Part shown: in pieces, positions 23,460 to 30,411 of the stretch
How the letters are laid out: the number at the start of each line of letters is the position of its first letter
How positions within the stretch are numbered: position 1 is the stretch's first letter
DNA from: Deltaproteobacteria bacterium
Lineage (GTDB): Bacteria > Myxococcota_A > SURF-8
Assembly: GCA_029570245.1 (NCBI GenBank)
Contig: JAKQSH010000071.1
Location: 1-30,411, forward strand
DNA length: 30,411 nt
Direction of reading: 5' to 3'
Position numbers and translations under genes: made by a program
The notes under the pieces: generated by a model
Told to the model about the DNA's origin: nothing
Database searches by the model: none
Seen by the model: only the letters and a program-made list of their open reading frames with translations

Positions 23460-24089
23460 CTACTTCATCCGCCCGGCTATGGCAGAGACCAGATCGGCAT
23501 CACCCAAGGTCTGCGGCGAAAGCAGGTCGATAAAGCCAGGATATTCAAGAACCGGTTTCACAATGCGTTCATCAATGACACCGACGATTTCCGCCATGCG
23601 GCGATGGCTTTGCCTCGAAAGACCGGAAAGCATGGCGCGGCTGGCGCGCTGGCTTTCGCGGCGGTGCGGCGGATAACCCGCCCCGGATTCGACTGAGAAA
23701 AGGCGCTCGAAGATAAACCTCAGATTCACATCTGAGCCCCAGCCGTAACCCTGGTTCAACATCAGAGCAATGCAGTTGCCGCCGTTGATCTGAGTGAACA
23801 ACCATGCGTCAAGCGGTGTGGCGATGTGCCCGCAGAATACGCCGGGATACTGCATGACAGAATTAAGATAGCCCTGTCCGGTTCCGCAACCGCCTACCAC
23901 CATATCGACACGACCCGCGTTCAGCAGCAGCGCCGACATGAAGCCGGTGTGCATGTAGGTAAGCTCCGGTGACTCACCGCTTTTCCGCATGCCTGCGTTA
24001 ATCACTTCGTGACCGTGCGGCTCAAGCGCTGCAAGGATGTCAGCGTTCTTGTCTGCGGCGCTGGTTTCGTTTATTACCGCTATTCTCAT
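23460..24089 (-). CDS. RpiB/LacA/LacB-family sugar isomerase-like protein
   Basis: This 209-residue protein resembles ribose-5-phosphate isomerase B and its relatives. It keeps the hallmark VVGGCGTGQG with the active-site Cys68. The usual N-terminal DHAG motif is replaced by NETSAADKN, and it has about 60 extra residues, including a GYGWGSDVNLRFIFERLF segment and an Arg-rich helix. This places it in the divergent long subfamily rather than housekeeping RpiB, so its substrate is probably not ribose 5-phosphate. It starts 15 nt after the ThDP enzyme gene and precedes the SRPBCC gene by 14 nt, suggesting a metabolic link to the ThDP enzyme. Confidence 0.85.
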   Translation of the reverse strand: MRIAVINETSAADKNADILAALEPHGHEVINAGMRKSGESPELTYMHTGFMSALLLNAGRVDMVVGGCGTGQGYLNSVMQYPGVFCGHIATPLDAWLFTQINGGNCIALMLNQGYGWGSDVNLRFIFERLFSVESGAGYPPHRRESQRASRAMLSGLSRQSHRRMAEIVGVIDERIVKPVLEYPGFIDLLSPQTLGDADLVSAIAGRMK

Positions 24090-24104
24090 TTTCTCCTGCG
24101 CTTT

Positions 24105-26024
24105 CTATAGACCTATTTTATGACGCAGAGCCTGCACTTCGCAAACCCAGTTGCCTACGTTCCAGCGTCCCCACGCGCCAAGGCCACCAAGCGGATCGTC
24201 ACCGAAATAGACCGGAACGTGAATAAGGCTCAACCCTTCGTATTCACGTGCCCTGTCAAGCGCTTCGATTAGTTCGGCCTTTGAATATCCGCCGAAGAGC
24301 GCATTTACGCCGCGCACGGCTGAGGCCAGAGTCATGTAATCTACTTCAACTCCATCGTCGGTGGCGAAATCCAGGCCGTACTGGGCTTTCTGCAGACTGG
24401 AAATGGCCGCCATACGGCGGTTGTCTAAAAGCAGTATGCATCCGCACGCGCCGTGTTGAACGCCGTCGATCAGAATCTGTGGATTCATCATAAAAGAGCC
24501 GTCGCCGCTGAATGCCAGTCCATAGAACGGATTTTCTGCGGCAGCCGAAGCCAGAAGCGCCGAGACGGCCCAGCCCATGTAGCTGGCGCCGGTTTCGGTG
24601 AAAGTCTGACCGGGCCTTTCGTCTTCGACAATCTGAAAGCCGTTGGCCTGCACGTCTCCGGCGTCGAAAAGCGCCACCGCGCCGCTGGCACGCGCCCAGT
24701 CGGTCGCGGCTTTAATGGCGGCAGGCTGTGTCAGAAGCTCGCGCCCGAATTTTTCATCATAAAGAGTTTCCTGCGTGTAGCGTGCGTGTTTATATTCTTC
24801 CCACTCGGTTTTTCTGTCCATGCAGCTTTTCAGCCAGGGCGAATTTTCGCCGGATTTTTCCGCGCCGCTCAGGGCTTCACGCAGAGCTTCGATGAGTCGT
24901 TTGACAGTTTCGCGAGCGTCGCCCACAAAAGCCTGTGTGCGATTGTAGTGCAGCGCGTCTGCGCTGAGCGCGTTGATGCTGATGACGCGTTTGACGTTCG
25001 GCCAGGCTGTGCGGCTGGAATCCGACTGACATACCGCGCGCGAGCCGACAGTCAGCAGCAGATCGGCATTCTCCATTGCATAATTGCCGCAGATGCTGCC
25101 TTTGCTTCCGGCAACTCCCATGTTGCGGATATGCCGGTACGGCACCACACCCGACACCAGCGGGCTTGTAACGATCACGGCGTCGCACAACTCGGCCAGT
25201 TCGGTCAACTCCGAGGAGCATTCGCGACTTCCGCCGCCGGCGCGGATAACAACCCGTTCCGCAGCCAGCAGCGCCGCAGCCGCTTCGGCGTATGCATCCG
25301 CTCCGCCGTCAGCCGCCGCCAGACGCGGCACGCCAGATACGGGAAGTTCTGCCAGATTGAAATTGTACATCATTTCTGCCTGAGTGTTCATCGGCAGGAG
25401 AAGGAAGAACGGGCGGGCGCGATAAGGATCGTCAACAGCGTTGCGTCCGCGAGCCAGCGCAGCTGAGAGCGCGCCGGGCGTGTGCAGCGAATAAGCGTCG
25501 CTCAGGCAGGAGAACATGTTGAGAAAACCACCTTGCACATGGCGCGGAATCTGCTGCATGTTGAAGCCTTCGTCGTGAGTGGTTTCGTCACCGAACAGAT
25601 ACCATACGCCCAATCCATCGCTTGCAGCCACCAGAGAAGCCGCCACGGCCTGCAAAGCTCCAGGACCAATGGACGTAATGACTGCGGCCTTCTCTCCCGT
25701 AATCCAGCGCAGAGCAGAAGCGGCGTGCGAGGCTTCGATTTCACTGCGTACCGCAAACACTTTCACCAGACCGACTTCCTGATAAATGCGAAGTACTTCA
25801 CCGATTTCGGTGCTGCCGTGGCCGAAGACGCTGAAATAACGCGTTACGCCCTGTTTAAGCAGACCGAGCACCAGCGCCTCCGACAACGTAATGTCGCAGT
25901 ATTGCGGCAGTATGCCGTCTTCCAGCGCCTGATTAATTCCGCCTGCGGCAAGAATGACGCCGGCTCTTTCCAGTCTGGCTATGCGCAGATTTTCGGTATC
26001 CGGATATTTTGCACACTCGTTCAT
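24105..26024 (-). CDS. ThDP-dependent enzyme, IolD-like
   Basis: This 639-residue three-domain thiamine-diphosphate enzyme of the acetolactate synthase/IolD superfamily looks closest to IolD, the trihydroxycyclohexanedione hydrolase of inositol breakdown. Supporting elements are FGHGSTEIGEVL near 67-78, the catalytic glutamate in VRSEIEASHAA (Glu95), TSIGPGALQAVAAS, and the ThDP-Mg motif GDGS at 507-510 ending in LLLDNRR. IolD itself normally reads RQPDPVLQQ; here the equivalent is HDEGFNMQQI. No other iol gene is visible nearby, so true IolD activity is doubtful. The ATG follows GAGAGG by 8 nt. It is the first gene of the operon with the RpiB-like isomerase, and its leader shares the divergent region with the GH31 gene. 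Confidence 0.88.
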   Translation of the reverse strand: MNECAKYPDTENLRIARLERAGVILAAGGINQALEDGILPQYCDITLSEALVLGLLKQGVTRYFSVFGHGSTEIGEVLRIYQEVGLVKVFAVRSEIEASHAASALRWITGEKAAVITSIGPGALQAVAASLVAASDGLGVWYLFGDETTHDEGFNMQQIPRHVQGGFLNMFSCLSDAYSLHTPGALSAALARGRNAVDDPYRARPFFLLLPMNTQAEMMYNFNLAELPVSGVPRLAAADGGADAYAEAAAALLAAERVVIRAGGGSRECSSELTELAELCDAVIVTSPLVSGVVPYRHIRNMGVAGSKGSICGNYAMENADLLLTVGSRAVCQSDSSRTAWPNVKRVISINALSADALHYNRTQAFVGDARETVKRLIEALREALSGAEKSGENSPWLKSCMDRKTEWEEYKHARYTQETLYDEKFGRELLTQPAAIKAATDWARASGAVALFDAGDVQANGFQIVEDERPGQTFTETGASYMGWAVSALLASAAAENPFYGLAFSGDGSFMMNPQILIDGVQHGACGCILLLDNRRMAAISSLQKAQYGLDFATDDGVEVDYMTLASAVRGVNALFGGYSKAELIEALDRAREYEGLSLIHVPVYFGDDPLGGLGAWGRWNVGNWVCEVQALRHKIGL

Positions 26025-26091
26025 CTCAGAAACCTCTCAACATCCTTGTTTTAGTCAGTGATTCCGCATCGTTCTGTCTAAACGGAATTTT

Positions 26092-26124
26092 ATTATAAAT
26101 AACATATCAGACCCCGACTGTCAA
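26092..26124 (-). promoter_or_regulatory. Predicted promoter for the ThDP enzyme operon
   Basis: On the minus strand a perfect TTGACA (26124-26119) precedes TATTTA (26101-26096) by 17 nt; a perfect TATAAT sits four bases further downstream. The leader would be about 65 nt. It lies beside the symmetric sequence at 26138-26158. Confidence 0.5.
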
Positions 26125-26137
26125 AAGGCCCGGAATG

Positions 26138-26158
26138 CATTAACAATGTTAATTAATG
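26138..26158. promoter_or_regulatory. Operator-like inverted repeat between divergent genes
   Basis: TTAACA-A-TGTTAA at 26140-26152 is a perfect 13-nt palindrome about a central base. An overlapping CATTAA/TTAATG pair spans 26138-26158. It lies just upstream of the -35 elements predicted in both directions, a natural place for a shared regulator. The regulator is not identified in this window. Confidence 0.45.
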
Positions 26159-26165
26159 GAAATAC

Positions 26166-26194
26166 TTGAATGAAAAACGCAAAGACATTATGCT
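26166..26194 (+). promoter_or_regulatory. Weak predicted promoter for the GH31 gene
   Basis: TTGAAT (26166-26171) and TATGCT (26189-26194) are separated by 17 nt, each matching 4 of 6 consensus positions. The leader would be about 95 nt and would contain the inverted repeat at 26192-26211. Confidence 0.3.
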
Positions 26195-26211
26195 GCATTC
26201 CATGATGCAGC
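26192..26211. promoter_or_regulatory. 7-bp inverted repeat in the GH31 upstream region
   Basis: GCTGCAT (26192-26198) and ATGCAGC (26205-26211) flank TCCATG. It overlaps the predicted -10 and start site for the GH31 gene, so it could be an operator or a leader hairpin. There is no U-tract, so it is not a terminator. Confidence 0.4.
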
Positions 26212-26295
26212 GCGCCGGATAACGGGAAGCTGCAATATGCAAAACAAACACGCATCGGAAGCGCCGGCTGCCGGTGCCGCCGCAGGATTTGAGAA

Positions 26296-28695
26296 ATGAA
26301 ATTCACTTCGGTAGTCAAAGGTCTCTACAATCTGGGATTTGAAAATCTCTACCTTTCAGTAAAATACAGCTTCGTCAAAAAAAGCATCGAAAAAGGACTG
26401 GGTCCGAAGGAATTTTTTAAAACCGGCGCAGACCGGCGGTCTGTCGGCGCACTGAAAAAAGTGGAAAACATCGCTTCGGGCGCACTGCTCAAATTCGCAA
26501 ACGCCGAACTCGAAATAGTTTTTCTGGCGTCCGATCTGGTGCGCCTGACGTGGCATCCCGGCCTTGATCCTGTACCGTACGCCATCGAAAAAAATGACTG
26601 GCCGGCATGTTCGCCTGCAATAAAGCGCAACGGCGAAGCCTGTGTTTTCAGCACGCCGGAGATGACGCTTATTGTAAACGGCGACGGCACCGTCGAAATG
26701 AATTCAGGCGATGGGCGCAATCTGGTTCATTTCACTGCGCCAGAAAAACAGGGTGATTTGTGGCGCATAAAGTCCGGGCTGCGCGAGGAAGAACACATTT
26801 TCGGCATGGGCCAGCGCAACAGGGGATTCAATCTGCGCGGTGGCAGTTATCTTACCTGGAACTCGGAAGCCATGGGGCAGTACGACGAAGACAAAGACCC
26901 CATTTATCTTTCTGTTCCGGCTTATACCGGGCTGCACAACGACGGTTCTTATATGGCATTCTTCGAAAATTCGTTCCCGGCGCGTTTTACCTTCAAAGAA
27001 GAAGCCGACATCGTTTTCAGCAACGGTGCGCTGCGCTGCTATCTGATTCCCGGTCCGGTCAATCGCTGCATAGACCGTTTTACCGAACTTACGGGACGTC
27101 CGAACATGCCGCCGCGCTGGGCACTGGGCTATCATCAGTGCCGTTGGAGCTACCGTAACGAAGCCGAGGTCATGGAAATCGCGGACGGCTTCAGGGCGCA
27201 CAAACTGCCGTTGGACACAATTCATCTCGATATTCATTACATGGACGGCTATCGCGTTTTCACTGTAGACAAAAAAAGTTTTCCCGATCTGCGCCGCCTG
27301 AGCGATACCCTGGCAGAGCGCGGAATAAAACTGGTTACGATTCTCGACCCCGGCGTAAAATTCGACAAAGATTACGAAGTTTACCAGTCGGGCTGCGAGC
27401 ATGAGGTTTTCTGCAAACTGCCGGACGGGCGCGAGATTCACGGTCCGGTCTGGCCCGGCGATTGCGCTTTTCCAGACTTTACACGGGCCGAAGTGCGCAA
27501 GTGGTGGAGCGGATACTACAAACGCTTCGTCGAATGGGGCATCGCCGGCGTGTGGCACGACATGAACGAGCCGGCGGTTTTCTCCATCATCGACTTTCCG
27601 ACCCTTCCGGCCAACACGCTGCACGGCCTTGAAGGACGAGGCGGAGATCACCGCGAAGCCCACAATGTTTACGGAATGCTCGAAAACCGCGCCGGTTACG
27701 AGGGGCTCAAAGCTGCCAGACCGGAAAAACGTCCGTGGCTGTTGACCCGCTCAGGCTGGGCCGGAATTCAGCGCTACGCCTGGAACTGGACCGGCGACTG
27801 CAATGCAAGCTGGTGGGCCATGAAGCACAATATCCGTCTGGCGTTGATGCTGGGCGTTTCGGGCGTTCCATACACCGGCTCCGATATCGGCGGCTTCAAC
27901 GACGAACCTACGCCTGAGCTTTATGCGCGCTGGTTCCAGATGGCGTCGTTCATGCCTTTCTTCCGCACGCACTCGGCAAACTTCGTAAAACGGCGTGAGC
28001 CATGGTCATATGGCGATGAAATAACCGGTATCTGCCGCCGTTACCTTGAGTTGCGTTATGCTCTGCTTCCATACTGGTATACACTGGCCCGACAGGCGCA
28101 CGGCGACGGTCGCCCGCTGCTGCGTCCGCTGTGGTGGGGCAGAGAGGCCGAGCGCGAGTTGTGGAACGTGGAAGATCAGTTCATGCTTGGCGAAAGCCTG
28201 ATGGTCGCGCCTGTTGTCGAAAGCGGCGCAACTTCGCGCAGGCTGCGGCTGCCGTCTGGCACATGGTTCGACTTCTGGAGCGGCGTAATAACAGAAGGCG
28301 GCGGCGAAATCGAAGCCGATGCGCCGCTTGATAGAATCCCGCTTTATGTAAAAGACGGCTCCATTATTACAATGAATGAAAACGATACTCTGTGTCTGCA
28401 CGTATTCATGTCGTCCGCATGCAGAACTGCGCAATGTCTTTTATACAGCGACGAAGGCGACGGCTACGGCCCTTCACGCAGCGATGTTTTCGAAGCGATG
28501 AGGGACGGAGGCAGGTTGCTGCTGAAATGCAGCGAAGAAGGCGCATTCGTCTTCCCTTATGATAAAATCTCGATTGTGCTTCATGGCCTTAGCGCCGCAT
28601 CGGCGGAAGCAGACGGTAAAATTGATAAAGTTGAGAACGACTCCTGCACGGTGGGAGTCTTCAATGTCGTGGTCTTCAATTTGAAACAGCCGTAA
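26296..28695 (+). CDS. GH31 alpha-glycosidase
   Basis: This 799-residue enzyme of glycoside hydrolase family 31 is a retaining alpha-glucosidase or alpha-xylosidase type. It has an N-terminal beta domain, a galactose-mutarotase-like segment (EEHIFGMGQRNRGFNLRG), and a catalytic barrel with LDIHYMDGYRVFT, the nucleophile Asp422 in GVWHDMNEP and the acid/base Asp501 in WNWTGDCNASW. The barrel is followed by PYTGSDIGGF, FMPFFRTHS and C-terminal beta domains. The N-terminal 60 residues lack a signal peptide, so the enzyme is probably cytoplasmic, acting on imported oligosaccharide. The ATG follows AGGA by 8 nt. It is divergent from the ThDP operon and followed after 39 nt by the lipocalin-like gene. 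Substrate specificity cannot be read with certainty. Confidence 0.95.
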   Translation: MKFTSVVKGLYNLGFENLYLSVKYSFVKKSIEKGLGPKEFFKTGADRRSVGALKKVENIASGALLKFANAELEIVFLASDLVRLTWHPGLDPVPYAIEKNDWPACSPAIKRNGEACVFSTPEMTLIVNGDGTVEMNSGDGRNLVHFTAPEKQGDLWRIKSGLREEEHIFGMGQRNRGFNLRGGSYLTWNSEAMGQYDEDKDPIYLSVPAYTGLHNDGSYMAFFENSFPARFTFKEEADIVFSNGALRCYLIPGPVNRCIDRFTELTGRPNMPPRWALGYHQCRWSYRNEAEVMEIADGFRAHKLPLDTIHLDIHYMDGYRVFTVDKKSFPDLRRLSDTLAERGIKLVTILDPGVKFDKDYEVYQSGCEHEVFCKLPDGREIHGPVWPGDCAFPDFTRAEVRKWWSGYYKRFVEWGIAGVWHDMNEPAVFSIIDFPTLPANTLHGLEGRGGDHREAHNVYGMLENRAGYEGLKAARPEKRPWLLTRSGWAGIQRYAWNWTGDCNASWWAMKHNIRLALMLGVSGVPYTGSDIGGFNDEPTPELYARWFQMASFMPFFRTHSANFVKRREPWSYGDEITGICRRYLELRYALLPYWYTLARQAHGDGRPLLRPLWWGREAERELWNVEDQFMLGESLMVAPVVESGATSRRLRLPSGTWFDFWSGVITEGGGEIEADAPLDRIPLYVKDGSIITMNENDTLCLHVFMSSACRTAQCLLYSDEGDGYGPSRSDVFEAMRDGGRLLLKCSEEGAFVFPYDKISIVLHGLSAASAEADGKIDKVENDSCTVGVFNVVVFNLKQP

Positions 28696-28734
28696 GTCGA
28701 ATTATTTGATGGCGGCATACTAATGAGGTGGAAT

Positions 28735-29829
28735 ATGCGACTTTACAGAATTCTGAGCATTCTTGTTTCTGCAATGCTGCTGGCCGGCGCCGCGCATGCC
28801 GGTGAACCATTTTTCGCTTTCGAGCCCGACGGCAAACAGGTTCGCGTGCCTGCCGACTTCCAGGCCTGGCACCCGCAGTTCGAAAAAGATGGCGATTACG
28901 GCGAGAGCTGGTTCTTTCTTACACACGCAAAAGACGGCGGCGTCCTCTTTGCGATGGTGACGGTAACGAACCTGGGCTTGCGCACCTTCGACGGTCGCAT
29001 CGACGTTCAGTATTATCCGGCCTCCGGCGACCCGATCAAATTTCATGCCGAACATAAGCGCGATGAAGTAAAGGCGTCCTCTTCCGGCATGGACACTAAG
29101 ATCGCCGGTGCGCGCGCCTGGTTCGACGGAGCCTATCATTTCTCACTCGACCAGAGCGGCACAAAAATCAACCTGACTTTAAAGAACAAGCTGCCTTCCT
29201 ACATGTTGGGCGACGGTGCAGTAAAATTCGGCGCTGCGAAATCCGACGTATGGACAATCGGCCTGGGTGTGCCGGCGGGCGTCTCCAGCGGAACTATCTC
29301 GGCCGGCGGAAAGACCTACAGTCTCGACGGTTACGGTTATCACGACCACGGCTGGTCAACGGTGAAGCTGCCTGAAATAATTTCGAAGTGGTTTACTCTG
29401 AGGCTATACCACGATAAATATTCCGTGGTTCTGCATCAGCAGTATCTCACAAAGAAGTTCGATTCCAAGATGAACAATTTCGGTGTCTTCGGCGTTGACG
29501 GCAGAAGCGTTGGCGCCATGCGCAATTTCGTGTTCAATCCGACCAGCTGGGAAAACCACAAGGCCGGTTACAAAATTCCCATCACCTTCGACGTTGCCTT
29601 CAAAGTCGGCGGATATTCGGTTAAAGGCAAGCTCGAAATGGAAAAATTCCTGGACGGCATCGACGTTCTGGAGCAGGTCAGCTGGCCGATCCGCGTCGTC
29701 ATTAAGGCTTTTTATGCCAAGCCGTACATGTACCGTTACATCGGAAAGTACGAACTGGACGTGACCGCTCCGGATGGAACCACAGAGCACATCAGCGGTT
29801 CTTCGGTAGTTGAAGCCAACTACTTCTGA
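28735..29829 (+). CDS. Secreted CrtC/Svf1-like lipocalin-fold protein
   Basis: I start this 364-residue protein at the second ATG (28735), 6 nt after GAGG; the first ATG at 28723 adds four residues and lacks a ribosome site. Residues 1-22 form a signal peptide ending AHA. The mature part is beta-rich, with GESWFFLTHAKDGG near residue 58 and a GYGYHDHGWS motif near 200. Both are typical of the carotenoid 1,2-hydratase/Svf1/AttH lipocalin-like superfamily, in which the HDHxW stretch lines the cavity. Family members bind or hydrate lipophilic molecules; no carotenoid genes are nearby, so the ligand is unknown. It follows the GH31 gene closely, and its 3' end overlaps the convergent oxidoreductase gene by 10 nt. 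Confidence 0.82.
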   Translation: MRLYRILSILVSAMLLAGAAHAGEPFFAFEPDGKQVRVPADFQAWHPQFEKDGDYGESWFFLTHAKDGGVLFAMVTVTNLGLRTFDGRIDVQYYPASGDPIKFHAEHKRDEVKASSSGMDTKIAGARAWFDGAYHFSLDQSGTKINLTLKNKLPSYMLGDGAVKFGAAKSDVWTIGLGVPAGVSSGTISAGGKTYSLDGYGYHDHGWSTVKLPEIISKWFTLRLYHDKYSVVLHQQYLTKKFDSKMNNFGVFGVDGRSVGAMRNFVFNPTSWENHKAGYKIPITFDVAFKVGGYSVKGKLEMEKFLDGIDVLEQVSWPIRVVIKAFYAKPYMYRYIGKYELDVTAPDGTTEHISGSSVVEANYF

Positions 29830-30411
29830 TGAGGTGAAATTTCTTCCGGCCTGACCGGGCGTGATTCGAGCGCCGAAATGCGCGCCGCTTCCGCCAGTCG
29901 CGCCGCTCTCAGCACAGGCGTCGCATCGAAAGGTGTGACGCCTTTTTTGTGCATGTTTTCGATAAAGCGCAGGCGCATATCGAGTTCGCGGCTTTCCAGC
30001 GAATATTCGATACGATCATCCAGAATTACGGTTTCGTCCCGGCGCTTCATGGAGAAACGCGGCGCTTCGCACAGCAGACCGCTGAGATTGCGCAGCCATA
30101 TTATGCCGTCCGTGCCGGTGATTTCAACCGAGTCGTCGATGGGGGGGAAGTCCGCATTAAAACGCAGGTCCGGCGACATGACGGCTTCCAGAAAGCCATA
30201 GCGCCCCGGTGCTGCGAAACGGTATGACAGCAACCATGCGTTTTTGCCGGACTGACAGAAAAGCTCCGTAACCGGCCCGAAAAGCTTTTCGACAAGCGCC
30301 GTGCGGTCGAACTCGCGGCGAAGCAATGGATTTGCGGCGGCTCCGTCTGAGTTTTCGAATGAATCAATAAACCCGGCATTGGCTTTTACTCGCAGCATTT
30401 GAATTTCGCCG
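29820..30411 (-). CDS. Gfo/Idh/MocA-family oxidoreductase, 5' end missing
   Basis: This is the C-terminal part (197 residues) of a protein whose frame runs off the right edge. It begins GEIQMLRVKANAGF and includes FGPVTELFC, the EAVMSPDLRF sheet strand, VEITGTDGIIWL and a final helix with DATPVLRAARLAEAA. These match the alpha/beta C-terminal domain of Gfo/Idh/MocA NAD(P)-dependent sugar or cyclitol dehydrogenases. The Rossmann domain and catalytic EKP motif are outside the window. An internal ATG at 30398 is not the true start. Its stop overlaps the end of the lipocalin-like gene. The family often acts on inositol and oxidised sugars, consistent with the nearby IolD-like gene. Confidence 0.88.
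   Translation of the reverse strand, partial: GEIQMLRVKANAGFIDSFENSDGAAANPLLRREFDRTALVEKLFGPVTELFCQSGKNAWLLSYRFAAPGRYGFLEAVMSPDLRFNADFPPIDDSVEITGTDGIIWLRNLSGLLCEAPRFSMKRRDETVILDDRIEYSLESRELDMRLRFIENMHKKGVTPFDATPVLRAARLAEAARISALESRPVRPEEISPHQK

Noticed and set aside
24453..25466. 337-residue plus-strand open frame
   Set aside because: It is antisense to the ThDP enzyme gene, whose catalytic motifs are intact; the plus-strand translation has no recognisable motif.
24105..26024. Annotation as iolD within an inositol catabolic operon
   Set aside because: Similarity is to the family only; diagnostic segments differ and no iolB, iolC, iolE or iolG is adjacent within the operon.
26704..27663. 319-residue minus-strand open frame
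   Set aside because: It is antisense to the GH31 catalytic domain and arises from codon bias.

Overview
The window looks like a chromosomal segment of an uncultured bacterium related to Myxococcota/Deltaproteobacteria. This assignment is inferred, from four features: a C-terminal tail resembling the MYXO-CTERM sorting signal, several lipoproteins with acidic Asp/Gly/Ser linkers and cysteine-rich repeats, an IgGFc-binding-type lipoprotein, and a dxr-rseP-tsaB housekeeping block. Base composition is moderate (about mid-fifties %GC by eye), well below cultured myxobacteria, so the exact lineage is open. I see no rRNA, tRNA, CRISPR array, insertion sequence or phage gene.

Layout. (1) 1-9131 is a cell-surface region. 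It holds the 5' part of a minus-strand lipoprotein with an 18-bp coding minisatellite, a 1,928-residue secreted cysteine-repeat protein with a membrane-sorting tail, a bidirectional terminator, and a minus-strand lipoprotein with four tandem disintegrin-like modules. (2) 9413-13020 is a plus-strand housekeeping operon: dxr (isoprenoid precursors), rseP (site-2 protease with what look like three PDZ domains) and tsaB (tRNA t6A modification). (3) 13032-17849 on the minus strand is an envelope-glycan-like set: a large polytopic membrane protein, a nucleotide-sugar dehydrogenase and a family 2 glycosyltransferase. (4) 18152-21742 holds two more minus-strand lipoproteins, one with a SUMF1/FGE-like domain and one with six small cysteine modules plus an IgGFc-binding-like domain. 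(5) 21846-26024 is a tight four-gene minus-strand operon: IolD-like ThDP enzyme, RpiB-like isomerase, SRPBCC protein and a beta-lactamase-fold lipoprotein. (6) 26296-30411 is divergent from it: a GH31 glycosidase, a secreted CrtC/Svf1-like lipocalin-fold protein, and the 3' part of a Gfo/Idh/MocA oxidoreductase on the opposite strand.

How the genes may work together. The window mixes core metabolism with an unusual density of exported cysteine-rich display proteins. Five exported proteins carry acidic or repeat linkers, which suggests a heavily decorated surface, perhaps for adhesion or predation (inference). The 21.8-30.4 kb part combines an uncharacterised ThDP/isomerase pair with a glycosidase across a shared divergent promoter region containing a symmetric operator-like sequence. 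It is the best candidate for an undescribed carbohydrate or cyclitol pathway.
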